DNA of 60,009 nucleotides from an uncultured Clostridia bacterium. GTDB taxonomy: Bacteria; Bacillota; Clostridia; TANB77; CAG-508. The DNA is taken from assembly GCA_934130025.1 (NCBI GenBank), contig CAKOXG010000002.1, forward strand, positions 1 to 60,009, written 5' to 3'. The position numbers and the translations under genes are program-made. Of this stretch, positions 36,065 to 45,384 are shown piece after piece (the stretch's first letter is position 1; each line of letters opens with the position of its first letter). The notes beneath the pieces are model-generated. The model was not told the origin of the DNA. It worked only from the letters and a program-made list of their open reading frames with translations, and did not search any database.

Positions 36065-36953
36065 TATATTTGGTTATTTATTAGGGGAAGGATTTAGAAA
36101 CGTATTTCATAATAAAAAGTCATCTGGTGCGTCACTTGCAATAATGTGTGCTACCATGTTAATTTTTGGACTTTTCTTTATGATAATAGAAAATCTAAAT
36201 AATGCAGTTGAGACAATTGAATCTCAACAAGGAATGCAGGTGTTTATAAAGGATGATGCAACTGAGGCTCAAATGACAAGGTTAGGTGAGCAAATTAAAC
36301 AAATTGATGGAGTGAATACGGTAAAATTTGTATCAAAAACAGAAGCATTAAACGAATGGAAAGAAAAACTAAAATCACAACAAGCATTGTTTGCTACATA
36401 TGATGAAGACAATCCACTTCCAAACTCATATATTGTAACATTAACAGATTTAAAGCTTAATAGGCAAGTGCAAGAGGAAATACAAAAATTAGACAATGTG
36501 GATGATATTACAAATAGTAATGATACAATAGATGGACTTGTTACTATTGCAAATGGAGTTAAAATTGTTTCTACTGTAGTACTTACATTGCTAGTACTAA
36601 TATCAATATTTATAATTTCAAATACAATTAAGTTAACGGTGCATGCAAGAAGAAAAGAAATATCAATAATGAAATATGTTGGAGCAACAGACAGTTTTAT
36701 AAGATGGCCTTTTGTAATAGAGGGTATATTAATAGGAGTTGTAGCAGCTGTTATTTCAATTGTTATATTAGGGCTTGCTTATAATGTAATTGTAAATATG
36801 TTATCTGGAAATACTGTACTAAACAGAATGGGAATGAGCCTATTATCTTTTGCAGATATGACATCATTATTGATTATTGTATATTTAGGAATTGGTATTG
36901 GCATTGGAGCACTTGGAAGTGCAATATCTATGAGAAAATACTTACAGGTTTAA
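36048..36953 (+). CDS. ftsX: FtsX, cell division membrane protein
   Basis: 301 residues from ATG 36048 after AAGGTGGG, overlapping ftsE by 17 bases. Four membrane helices with the FtsX layout: one near 25-45, a large extracellular domain (50-165) that contacts hydrolase activators, then three helices including TVVLTLLVLISIFIISNTIK and HARRKEISIMKYVGATDSFI. It transmits the FtsE ATPase cycle to wall enzymes outside the membrane. Confidence 0.96.
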   Translation: MTVKHSIFGYLLGEGFRNVFHNKKSSGASLAIMCATMLIFGLFFMIIENLNNAVETIESQQGMQVFIKDDATEAQMTRLGEQIKQIDGVNTVKFVSKTEALNEWKEKLKSQQALFATYDEDNPLPNSYIVTLTDLKLNRQVQEEIQKLDNVDDITNSNDTIDGLVTIANGVKIVSTVVLTLLVLISIFIISNTIKLTVHARRKEISIMKYVGATDSFIRWPFVIEGILIGVVAAVISIVILGLAYNVIVNMLSGNTVLNRMGMSLLSFADMTSLLIIVYLGIGIGIGALGSAISMRKYLQV

Positions 36954-36977
36954 AAAGTAAAAAAAGGAGAAATACTC

Positions 36978-38189
36978 ATGAAAAGAAAGTTTGTAGCTAT
37001 TTTTATGATAGCCATAATGTTAATTTTTATAATGGGCGTTACATATGAAGCGTTTGCTGCAAGTGAAAGTGATAAGAAAGAATTGCAAGACAAAATAAAC
37101 CAGGCAAAGGGTGAATTAAGTGATATACAAGATAGCAAGTCTGATGCCCAAACAGAGCTTCAAAGCCTAACAATAAAAGTGCAAGATGCCGAAAATGAGT
37201 TAAATGGATTAAAAGCTCAGTTAGAAGAAGTTAATTCTTCTATAAAAGAGAAAGAAGCAGAGATTGATAAGGAAGAAAAAGAGATAAAAGAAAAAGATGA
37301 ATTGCTTAGAGAAAGAATGGTTGCAATGTATAAGTTAGGTGATACATCTTATTTAGATGTATTGCTTGCTTCTGAAAATATATTTGATTTTTTATCTAGA
37401 TATTCTATGATTCAAAGTATTGCAAAATATGATACAAATGCTATTAATGAATTAGAAGAAAAGAAGAAAAACCTAGAAAATGACAAGGTTGAATTAGAAT
37501 CTAAAAAGAAAGAAGTAGAAACTCTAAAAGCACAACAGGAAAAGAAAAGTGTTGAACTTAGCGAGCTTAAGAGCCAAAAGCAAAAAGAAGTGGATAGCTT
37601 AACAGCAGAGGAAAAGAAAAAACAAGAAGATATAGATTCTTATAATGCTGCAATGGATAGAGTAAATAAAGAGCTTGAAGAAGCCTATAGAAAAGCCCAA
37701 GAACAAATAAAAAATAATGGTGGTTCATCATCAAATGGTTCAAATGGACTTAAATTTGATGGTAGTTTCATATGGCCATGTAATAATAAAATAGTAACTT
37801 CAACAGTAAAGAGAAGATGGGGAAGATGGCATAAAGGAATTGATATTGGAGCATCATATGAAAGTGTTTATGCTTCTGCATCTGGGTATGCGTATAATGC
37901 TTATGATAAAAATGGGTATGGAACATATATTATGGTGTTCCACGGAGGTGGATATGTAAGCCTTTATGGACATTTATCATCTAGTCATGTATCAAATGGT
38001 CAATACGTTTCACAAGGGCAAGTTATTGCAACCTCAGGAAATTCAGGTGGAAGTACAGGAGCACATTTGCACTTTGAGTTAAGGCAAGCAACATCAGTAT
38101 CTCAATTTTTCAGTAAATCTCCACTAAACCCACTAGATTATTTACCTGGAGGATATACATTAGCTGCAGGAGCAACTACAGAATCTTAA
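36978..38189 (+). CDS. EnvC-like coiled-coil M23 protein 1
   Basis: 403 residues. Signal peptide (MKRKFVAIFMIAIMLIFIM, then cleavage near AFAAS), a long coiled coil (30-235) with the internal RERMVAMYKLGDTSYLDVLL segment, a Gly/Ser linker, and a C-terminal M23 domain with HKGIDIGASYESVYA and GAHLHFELRQ carrying the His and Asp zinc ligands. It is probably a wall hydrolase driven by FtsEX. It starts 24 bases after ftsX and has a tandem paralogue next door. Confidence 0.92.
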   Translation: MKRKFVAIFMIAIMLIFIMGVTYEAFAASESDKKELQDKINQAKGELSDIQDSKSDAQTELQSLTIKVQDAENELNGLKAQLEEVNSSIKEKEAEIDKEEKEIKEKDELLRERMVAMYKLGDTSYLDVLLASENIFDFLSRYSMIQSIAKYDTNAINELEEKKKNLENDKVELESKKKEVETLKAQQEKKSVELSELKSQKQKEVDSLTAEEKKKQEDIDSYNAAMDRVNKELEEAYRKAQEQIKNNGGSSSNGSNGLKFDGSFIWPCNNKIVTSTVKRRWGRWHKGIDIGASYESVYASASGYAYNAYDKNGYGTYIMVFHGGGYVSLYGHLSSSHVSNGQYVSQGQVIATSGNSGGSTGAHLHFELRQATSVSQFFSKSPLNPLDYLPGGYTLAAGATTES

Positions 38190-38209
38190 AATAGGAGGGA
38201 AAAACATTT

Positions 38210-39445
38210 ATGAGAAGAAAAAAACTTACATTAATTATTGTAATTATTGTTTTGTGCAGCTTCTCTATAAATGTTTTTTCTAATACAGAAGCTGATGTAG
38301 GAAATAACGAAAAACAAAACCAAGAGAATAAATCTTTGGTGGAGCAAAGCCAAGAAGTTAGTGATAAATTGAAGGAATCATCAAACAGGCTTGAATATGT
38401 TCAAAATGAATTAAGTACATCACTTAAGCAAATACAAGAGCTTAATGATAAGATAGTAGAATATGAAAGCCAGTATAATGATTTAAAAAATCAAGTTGCG
38501 GAGATGGAAGCAACTATCTCAAGGATAGATAACGAAATAAATAAAATTCAAGCTGAATATGATAGAAAAGAAAGATTATTAAGAAAGAGAATGGTGGCAT
38601 TGTATAAAGCAGGTGATTCAACTTACCTGGATGTATTAATGTCTTCTTCTAGTGTGGTTGATTTTTTATCTAAATATTTTATGCTTGAAAAAATAATAAA
38701 TTATGACACGAATTTGATGCAGGAGTTGGATAATCAAAAGCAATTAATTGAAAAGCAAAAACAAGAACAGGAAAAGAAAAAGCAGGATTTAAGGCTTGCA
38801 AAAGCTAAAGCGGGTCAAATGCAAATTTTAATGGAGAATAATAAAATGTTACAAGAAAATTATTCTTCAAAGCTAACAGAGGAAGAAAAAAATCTAAATG
38901 AGCAAATAGAGCAATACAAGAAGGAACAAGCTGACCTAGAAAGCCAAATAAATGCTGCAATGAATTGGAGTGGAAACCTTGCAATTCAGTATAAAGGAGG
39001 AGTAATGATTTGGCCTGTGGGAGTAGAAGGCACGTATATTACATCTCCGTATGGATACAGGCTTCACCCAATACAAGGAGTGTATAAGTATCATTCTGGA
39101 ATAGACATTGGAAATGCCGGGTTTGGAGCACCGGTTTTAGCAGCTTCAGATGGAGTAGTTACATATGCTGGATGGATGGGTGGATATGGTAACTGTGTTA
39201 TGATTAATAATGGAAGTGGAATATATACTTTATATGGACATGGACAAACAATCTACGCTACTTTGGGGCAAACTGTAAAACAAGGTGATGTAATAATGGC
39301 AGTAGGCTCTACAGGAAATTCCACTGGTCCACATTTGCATTTTGAAGTAAGAAAAGATGGTTCTGTTGTAGACCCAATTCCATATCTTAAGGGAGAGGCT
39401 AATTTGGATAGCCAAGATACAAATGCTGAAAACAAAATTAATTAA
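38210..39445 (+). CDS. EnvC-like coiled-coil M23 protein 2
   Basis: 411 residues with the same plan as the preceding gene: signal peptide to about residue 24, coiled coil with RKRMVALYKAGDSTYLDVLM, and an M23 domain with SPYGYRLHP, YHSGIDIGNAGFGAPV and GPHLHFEVRKDG. All zinc ligands are present. Starts 20 bases after the first copy with AGGAGGG. A tandem duplication has produced two diverged hydrolases, possibly for different division or growth steps. Confidence 0.92.
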   Translation: MRRKKLTLIIVIIVLCSFSINVFSNTEADVGNNEKQNQENKSLVEQSQEVSDKLKESSNRLEYVQNELSTSLKQIQELNDKIVEYESQYNDLKNQVAEMEATISRIDNEINKIQAEYDRKERLLRKRMVALYKAGDSTYLDVLMSSSSVVDFLSKYFMLEKIINYDTNLMQELDNQKQLIEKQKQEQEKKKQDLRLAKAKAGQMQILMENNKMLQENYSSKLTEEEKNLNEQIEQYKKEQADLESQINAAMNWSGNLAIQYKGGVMIWPVGVEGTYITSPYGYRLHPIQGVYKYHSGIDIGNAGFGAPVLAASDGVVTYAGWMGGYGNCVMINNGSGIYTLYGHGQTIYATLGQTVKQGDVIMAVGSTGNSTGPHLHFEVRKDGSVVDPIPYLKGEANLDSQDTNAENKIN

Positions 39446-39505
39446 ATTATATGTAATAAATAAAAAAATAAAAAGTATAATAGATTGAAAGGAAGTTATA
39501 AATTT

Positions 39506-40747
39506 ATGGATGACAAAAAAACAAAGAGACAGAGTATATACAAGATTATAATGTTAGTTGTGCTTGCAGTAACAATTACATTTATGCTTACTACGGTCAC
39601 AATGTATAAGAAATTTCAGGATGCTTATGTAAAAGAAGCTTTAGGTGGTACCACTGGTTCTACTTCAAGTGGAAGTTCTTTAATAAAAACTTTAGAAAGT
39701 TTTAAAACAATGCTTGAGCAAAAATATATTGGAGAAATTGATGAGGAGAAGTTAATTGAAGGTGCTATAAAAGGCTATGTAGAAGGTTTAGAAGATCCAT
39801 ATACAGAATACTTAACTAAAGAAGAAATGCAGGATTTTACAGAAGAAACAAGTGGAGAGTATGTTGGCATAGGAGTATATATAACAAACTATAAAACAAA
39901 TAACTCTATATTGGTTGTTGGCGTTATGAAAGGTTCACCTGCTTTGGATGCTGGAATGCAGGCAGGAGACATAATAGAAAAAATAGATGGAACATTATAT
40001 ACTGGTGAACAATTAAATGATGCAACTAGAGTTCTTAAAGGGCAAGAAGGAACTAATGTTAAGGTAACTATAGTAAGAGATGGAAAAGAAGAAGAATTAA
40101 ATATAGTAAGGAAAAAAATAACAGTTGATCATGTTGCATCTCAAATGTTGGAAGATAATATAGGATATATTCAAGTAGATTCATTTGATTCTGGAGTTGC
40201 AGATAGAGCAGAAGAACAATTAAATGAATTAAAAGAAAAAGGAGCAAAAGGAATAATATTAGATTTAAGAAGTAATGGTGGTGGAATAGTTGATGAAGCA
40301 ACTGGTATAGCCGATTTATTCTTAAATAAGGGAGAAACAGTATTAATAACAAAGGGAAAATCGGAAAACGAGGACGAAACAAAGGCTAAGAAAGACCCTA
40401 TAATAAAAGATATTCCTTTAGTAGTACTTGTAAACCAAGGCTCTGCTAGTGCTTCAGAAATTTTGGCAGGAGCTTTAAAAGATAAATATGGAGCAACAAT
40501 AGTTGGAATGAATACTTATGGAAAAGGAGTTATCCAAACACTATATAGTTTATCAAATGGAGGAGGATTAAAAATAACTACAGAGGAGTATTATACTCCT
40601 AACCATAATAAAATAAATAAAGTTGGAATAAAGCCAGATGTAGAAATTGAATTAACAAAAGATTCTGATGGAAACTATGAAACTGAAATGAATAAAGATG
40701 CACAATTGTTAAAGGCAGAAGAAATAATAAAAGAAAAGATTAAATAA
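39506..40747 (+). CDS. ctpA: Carboxyl-terminal processing protease (S41, CtpA)
   Basis: 413 residues from ATG 39506, twelve bases after GAAAGGA. One N-terminal membrane helix, then the usual S41 N-domain (ESFKTMLEQKYIGEIDEEKL), a PDZ domain (GVMKGSPALDAGMQAGDII), and the catalytic region LDLRSNGGGIVDEATGIADL with the Ser in NQGSASASEILAGAL and the Lys in TYGKGVIQT. It trims or degrades extracytoplasmic proteins. It closes the ftsEX-hydrolase operon. Confidence 0.95.
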   Translation: MDDKKTKRQSIYKIIMLVVLAVTITFMLTTVTMYKKFQDAYVKEALGGTTGSTSSGSSLIKTLESFKTMLEQKYIGEIDEEKLIEGAIKGYVEGLEDPYTEYLTKEEMQDFTEETSGEYVGIGVYITNYKTNNSILVVGVMKGSPALDAGMQAGDIIEKIDGTLYTGEQLNDATRVLKGQEGTNVKVTIVRDGKEEELNIVRKKITVDHVASQMLEDNIGYIQVDSFDSGVADRAEEQLNELKEKGAKGIILDLRSNGGGIVDEATGIADLFLNKGETVLITKGKSENEDETKAKKDPIIKDIPLVVLVNQGSASASEILAGALKDKYGATIVGMNTYGKGVIQTLYSLSNGGGLKITTEEYYTPNHNKINKVGIKPDVEIELTKDSDGNYETEMNKDAQLLKAEEIIKEKIK

Positions 40748-40753
40748 AAAGGA

Positions 40754-40792
40754 AATATGGTACTCAAAGCAAATGAGTACCATATTATTTTT
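40754..40792 (+). terminator. Intrinsic terminator after ctpA
   Basis: AATATGGTACTCA pairs with TGAGTACCATATT (40774-40786), then ATTTTTT. Confidence 0.85.
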
Positions 40793-40854
40793 GCCAAAAT
40801 AAAAAATATGTCGAAAACTTCTTAAATTTCGCTAAAAGTAGTCAATATTTGCTA

Positions 40855-40883
40855 TTGGAAATTACTGGTAAATGTTGTATACT
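40855..40883 (+). promoter_or_regulatory. Promoter of the spoIIA operon
   Basis: TTGGAA (40855-40860), 17 bases, TATACT (40878-40883), 45 bases before spoIIAA. In B. subtilis this operon is read by SigH; the -10 here looks sigma-A-like, so the sigma factor is uncertain. Confidence 0.45.
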
Positions 40884-40927
40884 AGGTTCATGAAAAATTA
40901 ATTTTAATAAAGAAAGGGGTTTTTAAA

Positions 40928-41266
40928 GTGGAATGTATTTACGTGCCAAGGGACAAGCTACTTACATTGAAAATTTCTGAAGAGATTGATGAAAATTGTA
41001 CGGATAAACTGAGGAGGAAAATAGATAATGAAATTACAAGATTTTTGCCTAGAAAAGTTATATTTGATTTTAGTAACGTTTCTTTCATGGACAGTGCAGG
41101 AATAGGAATGCTCCTTGGAAGGTACAAGGTAATAAAAATGCTGGGGGGCAATTTAGAACTTAGTAATGTAAACAATCAGGTTAGAAAAGTGTTTGAAATA
41201 AGCGGAATATTAAAAATTATTCCTATTGTTAATATAGAAGAAAATAAAAACCAAAATGTGGGGTAA
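40928..41266 (+). CDS. spoIIAA: SpoIIAA anti-sigma factor antagonist
   Basis: 112 residues, STAS domain. FDFSNVSFMDSAGIGMLLGR holds the serine (in DSAG) that SpoIIAB phosphorylates. When unphosphorylated it frees SigF in the forespore. GTG 40928 follows AAAGGGG by about eight bases. spoIIAB begins 19 bases after its stop. Confidence 0.95.
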   Translation: MECIYVPRDKLLTLKISEEIDENCTDKLRRKIDNEITRFLPRKVIFDFSNVSFMDSAGIGMLLGRYKVIKMLGGNLELSNVNNQVRKVFEISGILKIIPIVNIEENKNQNVG

Positions 41267-41285
41267 TTTTAATAAGGGGGATAAT

Positions 41286-41741
41286 ATGATAGGTGTTTAT
41301 GATAATGAAATGAAACTAGAATTTATATCTAAATCGGCTAATGAGGCTTTTGCAAGAATTACGGTTGCAGCATTTGCTTCTCAATTGGATCCTACTATAG
41401 AAGAACTTGCTGATATAAAAACTGCCGTATCAGAGGCTGTTACAAACTGTATTATACATGGATACGAGGGTACTTCTGGGATAGTAAAGGTAGAATGCAA
41501 ATTAAAAGATAATTGTGTTGAGATAGAAATATCAGATAATGGAAAGGGAATAAGTGATATAGAGCTTGCAAGAAAGCCACTATATACAACAAAGGCAAAC
41601 CTTGAAAGATCTGGGATGGGTTTCACAATTATGGAGAGTTTTATGGATGAGCTGAAAGTGGAATCCATAGAGGGTATGGGTACAAAAGTTAGCATGAAAA
41701 AATACATACAAGTTTCAAAAGAAGAGGAGAATAAAGGCTAA
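41286..41741 (+). CDS. spoIIAB: SpoIIAB anti-sigma F factor/kinase
   Basis: 151 residues from ATG 41286, after AAGGGGG; the ATG at 41256 overlaps spoIIAA and lacks a site. GHKL ATPase boxes: AVSEAVTNCIIHGYEG (N box), EISDNGKGI (G1) and ERSGMGFTIMESFMDEL. It binds and inhibits SigF and phosphorylates SpoIIAA. One base separates its stop from the sigF start. Confidence 0.96.
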   Translation: MIGVYDNEMKLEFISKSANEAFARITVAAFASQLDPTIEELADIKTAVSEAVTNCIIHGYEGTSGIVKVECKLKDNCVEIEISDNGKGISDIELARKPLYTTKANLERSGMGFTIMESFMDELKVESIEGMGTKVSMKKYIQVSKEEENKG

Positions 41742-41742
41742 T

Positions 41743-42474
41743 ATGGCTGAAAAAAATACATATGAAAAAATTGTAGATGCCAAAAACGGAAACAAAGAAG
41801 CAATGAATTCTTTGGTTAAAGACAATATAGGGCTTGTGTATAGTATTTCTAAAAGATTTATGGGAAGAGGATATGAGCAAGAGGATTTGAACCAAATTGG
41901 CGCCATGGGATTGGTGAAGGCAATAAAAAAATTTGATTTTGAATATAATGTGCAGCTTTCTACATATGCTGTACCATTTATTATGGGGGAAATAAAAAGA
42001 TATATAAGAGATGATGGGCGCATAAAAATAAGTAGAAGCATTAAGGAATTAGGAGCAAAAATAAATGAAATTCAAAAAGAATATTTAAGGAAAAATGGAG
42101 AAGAAATAAAGGTAGAAAAAATAGCACAAATATTAAATGTGTCAAAAGAAGAAATAGTGCAGGCTCTTGATGCAAATGCTTTAAATCTTGTAACTTCAAT
42201 AAATGAGTCTGTGTCGAACGAAAAATCTGGGAAGAGTATAAGCTTAGAAGATGTGATTCCAGACAATAAATGCCAAGAAAATGTAATTGCAGAAAGGCTT
42301 ACCTTAAATAAGCTAATAGAGGAACTTAATGAACAAGAAAAGAACATAGTAGTACTTAGGTATTTTAAAGAACAAACCCAATCTCAAGTTGCAAAAAAGC
42401 TTGGAATAAGCCAGGTGCAGGTGTCGAGAATTGAAAAAAGAATATTAATTCAAATGAAGAATAAATTGGCATAG
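41743..42474 (+). CDS. sigF: RNA polymerase sporulation sigma factor SigF
   Basis: 243 residues with regions 2 (VYSISKRFMGRGYEQEDLNQ, FDFEYNVQLSTYAVPFIMGE), 3 (SRSIKELGAKINEIQKE) and 4 (LRYFKEQTQSQVAKKLGISQ, VQVSRIEKRIL). It is the first forespore-specific sigma factor, held by SpoIIAB until asymmetric division. Operon order spoIIAA-spoIIAB-sigF is complete, and spoIID follows immediately. Confidence 0.96.
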   Translation: MAEKNTYEKIVDAKNGNKEAMNSLVKDNIGLVYSISKRFMGRGYEQEDLNQIGAMGLVKAIKKFDFEYNVQLSTYAVPFIMGEIKRYIRDDGRIKISRSIKELGAKINEIQKEYLRKNGEEIKVEKIAQILNVSKEEIVQALDANALNLVTSINESVSNEKSGKSISLEDVIPDNKCQENVIAERLTLNKLIEELNEQEKNIVVLRYFKEQTQSQVAKKLGISQVQVSRIEKRILIQMKNKLA

Positions 42475-42483
42475 ATAAATGAG

Positions 42484-43518
42484 GTGAGTCATATAAAAAA
42501 ATTGTTATGTATAACAGTGCTTATAATATTAACTACATTTTGTATTCCAATAATTTTTACACATAAATTTAGAAATACAGCTGCAATAGATTTGCAGGAA
42601 AATGATGAAAATAATGATGTTAAAAATACTGATGAAAATAATGTAAATGAAGAATATAGTTATAGAGAATATTCAAAAATAAAGCTTCTGCATGTAAAAG
42701 ATAATTATACTGTTGAAGATATAAACCTGGATGACTATCTGCTTGGGGTTGTGAGTGCGGAGATGCCTGCCAGTTTTGAGCAAGAAGCTTTAAAAGCTCA
42801 AGCTGTGGTTGCAAGAACTTACACACTTTATTGTATAAAACACAACAATGGAAAACATAATGGGGCAGATATTTGCGATGATTCTACGTGTTGCCAAGCA
42901 TGGATTTCAAAAGAAAATAGAATGGAAAAATGGGACGAGAAAGAAAGAGACAATTATTGGAAGAAGATAGAAAATGCAGTTATAGATACAAAAGGAAAAG
43001 TAATAACATACAATGGGGAAGTAATAGATGCTTTTTTTCATTCAAACAGTGGAGGAAAAACTGAAAATGTTTCTACTGTTTGGGGAGGAGCGGATTTGCC
43101 ATATTTGCAGAGTGTTGAAACATCTGGAGAAGATGGATATACACAATTTCAATCAGAAGTTGTTTTATCAAAAGAGGAATTTACTGAAAAGATAAAATCA
43201 AAACACAAAGATTTTGAAATTGACTTTAGTGATTCTGAATGTATAAAAATTTTAGAATACACTGAGGGAAATAGAGTTAAAACAATAAAGATAGGAAACT
43301 TAGAACTATCAGGAGTTGAGGTTCGTACATTAGTTGGATTAAAATCGGCAAACTTTACTGTGGAAATGGTAAATGATGAAATAAAATTTTCAGTTAAGGG
43401 ATATGGGCACGGAGTTGGAATGAGCCAAACTGGAGCTGATAGCTTGGCAAAACAGGGGAAAAACTATGAAGAAATAATAAAACATTTTTATACAGGTGTA
43501 GAGATAATAAATTTTTAA
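42484..43518 (+). CDS. spoIID: SpoIID, stage II sporulation lytic transglycosylase
   Basis: 344 residues. An N-terminal membrane helix is followed by the SpoIID domain: YLLGVVSAEMPASFEQEALK contains the catalytic Glu, and ALKAQAVVARTYTLY, FFHSNSGGKTENVSTVWGG and GYGHGVGMSQTGADSLAKQG follow. It cleaves glycan strands during engulfment. The start is uncertain: GTG 42484 overlaps its own GAGGTGAG site, and TTG 42502 is an alternative. The gene is followed by a spoIIQ-like gene, the usual clostridial order. Confidence 0.92.
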   Translation: MSHIKKLLCITVLIILTTFCIPIIFTHKFRNTAAIDLQENDENNDVKNTDENNVNEEYSYREYSKIKLLHVKDNYTVEDINLDDYLLGVVSAEMPASFEQEALKAQAVVARTYTLYCIKHNNGKHNGADICDDSTCCQAWISKENRMEKWDEKERDNYWKKIENAVIDTKGKVITYNGEVIDAFFHSNSGGKTENVSTVWGGADLPYLQSVETSGEDGYTQFQSEVVLSKEEFTEKIKSKHKDFEIDFSDSECIKILEYTEGNRVKTIKIGNLELSGVEVRTLVGLKSANFTVEMVNDEIKFSVKGYGHGVGMSQTGADSLAKQGKNYEEIIKHFYTGVEIINF

Positions 43519-43586
43519 AGACTGTATATAAATTACAAAAATGGAAATACTCATAATAACAAATTTTTAAGGAGGAATTTTGGTAT

Positions 43587-44414
43587 ATGAGTAGAAGAGA
43601 AAGAAGAAATGCAGAATCTTATGGCAAGGAAAATAAGTTTATACTATTGGGCATAATTTTAGTGGTTGTACTAGCTTTTGTTGCCTCATATGTAATATAT
43701 AGTAAAGCTATTGCTAATAGAACGGGTATGAGAGTAGAAAATAGCCAAGTAATATCAAAAGCAAGTGATAATAAAATGATAAATTTAATTTCTAATACGC
43801 AAGAAGTAACAAGTTCAATAGGAAAGAGTGTAAACGAAATAAAAAATAACGCAGTGGACGAAACACATGTTGCTGTAAATACAAGCAAACAAGAAGAAAA
43901 GAACAACCAAGCAGATGTTAAGAAAAATAGTAAAAATAAAGAAGTAAAGAGCACAGAGGGGCAAAATACAGAAATTACAGTAAATAAAGCTAATGAAGAA
44001 GAAAAAGATCCAAGCTTTAAAGCTCCAGTAGAAGGAGAAAAACAAAAAGACTTTTCAAAAGATAATTTAATATATTCAGAAACTCTTCAGGAGTGGGCTG
44101 TTCATAATGGAATTGATTATTCAGCAGAAAAAACGGATGTTGTTAAGGCGGCAGCAGATGGAAAAGTTAAATCTATAAAGAATGACCCACGATATGGCCT
44201 TACAGTGGTAATTGAGCATAAAAATGGCTTCGAAAGTATTTATTCAAGCCTTCTAACAGCAGAATTTATAAATGTTGGAGAAGAAGTAAAACAAGGGCAA
44301 ACTATTGCAACAGTTGGAAATACTGCAACATTTGAAATTGCGGATAATACCCATTTACATTTTGAATTAAAAAAAGATGGGGAAAATGTAGATCCTAATA
44401 TTTACTTAAAATAA
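43587..44414 (+). CDS. spoIIQ: SpoIIQ-like M23 protein
   Basis: 275 residues. Basic N-terminus, one membrane helix (FILLGIILVVVLAFVASYVI), a charged linker (about 60-155), and an M23/LytM domain with VHNGIDYSAEKTDVV and NTHLHFELKKDG. His and Asp zinc ligands and the HxH are kept, as in clostridial SpoIIQ and unlike the degenerate B. subtilis form. It lies next to spoIID and probably takes part in engulfment and the forespore-mother cell channel. GGAGG precedes ATG 43587. Confidence 0.85.
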   Translation: MSRRERRNAESYGKENKFILLGIILVVVLAFVASYVIYSKAIANRTGMRVENSQVISKASDNKMINLISNTQEVTSSIGKSVNEIKNNAVDETHVAVNTSKQEEKNNQADVKKNSKNKEVKSTEGQNTEITVNKANEEEKDPSFKAPVEGEKQKDFSKDNLIYSETLQEWAVHNGIDYSAEKTDVVKAAADGKVKSIKNDPRYGLTVVIEHKNGFESIYSSLLTAEFINVGEEVKQGQTIATVGNTATFEIADNTHLHFELKKDGENVDPNIYLK

Positions 44415-44428
44415 TAAGAGATATAAAA

Positions 44429-44461
44429 AGGTACTGCAAAATTTAAACATTTACAGTACCT
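44429..44461. terminator. Bidirectional terminator
   Basis: AGGTACTG pairs with CAGTACCT (44454-44461) around an A/T-rich loop, between convergent spoIIQ-like and rluA-type genes. Confidence 0.65.
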
Positions 44462-44462
44462 C

Positions 44463-45347
44463 TTAATTTTTGGTATAATCAGGTAGATTTTTTAAGAAAA
44501 TTTCTATATTATTTAGATAGTCAAGTTTTGTAGTGTTGTTTCTTATATCAAAATTGAATTTTAACATATAGCTACATAAATTTTGGTACTTTTGATGGAA
44601 GCTTTTATTTATTATATTTGAGCCATATTTCCCGTCGCCAACAATTGGGTAGCCATAATGAGCAAGGTGAGCTCTAATTTGGTGAGTTTTACCAGTGTGA
44701 AGAACCACTTCCAATAAACTTGTATTTTCATTTTTATTATAAGATTTCAAAAAATATTCTGTAACAATTTTAATATATCCCTTTTTTGGCGTTTCTGATA
44801 TGTAAACTAAAGATTTTTTATTATCTTTAAATAAATAGGCATTAAGTATTTTATGTTTTTCTTTTGGAATTCCATAAACTCTGCATAAATAATGCTTTTC
44901 AATTTCATGAGTTTTAAATTTATCTAATAGAATATCCAATGAAGCCTGATTCTTCGCAAAAAGCATTAAACCCGATGTATTCATATCCAATCTGTGGCAG
45001 GGCTTTATAAAGGAATACATATCCTCTAGAAATGTAGAGATAGAATCCTTACCACAAGACTCTATACCACAGGGTTTATCTATTACTAAAATATTTTCAT
45101 CCTCAAAAATTTTAGTGATTTTAGGCGCATTTTTTACACCTAATAAGACATCATCAGAAATAAAAATTTTTATAGAATCTCCAGAATGTACAGTTACATT
45201 TTCTGAAACCCTTACATTATTTATTCTTATATCTTTTTTCCTTAAAGCCTTGTAAATAGAGTTAGAATTTAATACTGGAAAAACTTTAAGTAAAACATTA
45301 TTCAATTTTTTATTATCATACTTATCATTAACAATTATCTCTTTCAT
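44463..45347 (-). CDS. RluA family pseudouridine synthase
   Basis: 294 residues. An N-terminal S4-like domain (KALRKKDIRINNVRVSENVT) is followed by the RluA catalytic domain with the Asp in HRLDMNTSGLMLFAKN, and by HYLCRVYGIP and HTGKTHQIRAHLAHYGYP then VGDGKYG. It modifies uridine in rRNA or tRNA; the exact target cannot be told. ATG 45347 has TATGAAAGAGA nearby. The M23 gene on the same strand lies upstream of it. Confidence 0.9.
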   Translation of the reverse strand: MKEIIVNDKYDNKKLNNVLLKVFPVLNSNSIYKALRKKDIRINNVRVSENVTVHSGDSIKIFISDDVLLGVKNAPKITKIFEDENILVIDKPCGIESCGKDSISTFLEDMYSFIKPCHRLDMNTSGLMLFAKNQASLDILLDKFKTHEIEKHYLCRVYGIPKEKHKILNAYLFKDNKKSLVYISETPKKGYIKIVTEYFLKSYNKNENTSLLEVVLHTGKTHQIRAHLAHYGYPIVGDGKYGSNIINKSFHQKYQNLCSYMLKFNFDIRNNTTKLDYLNNIEIFLKNLPDYTKN

Positions 45348-45384
45348 AAATAGAATTATACAGTAAAATTAGGCGAAAATCAAG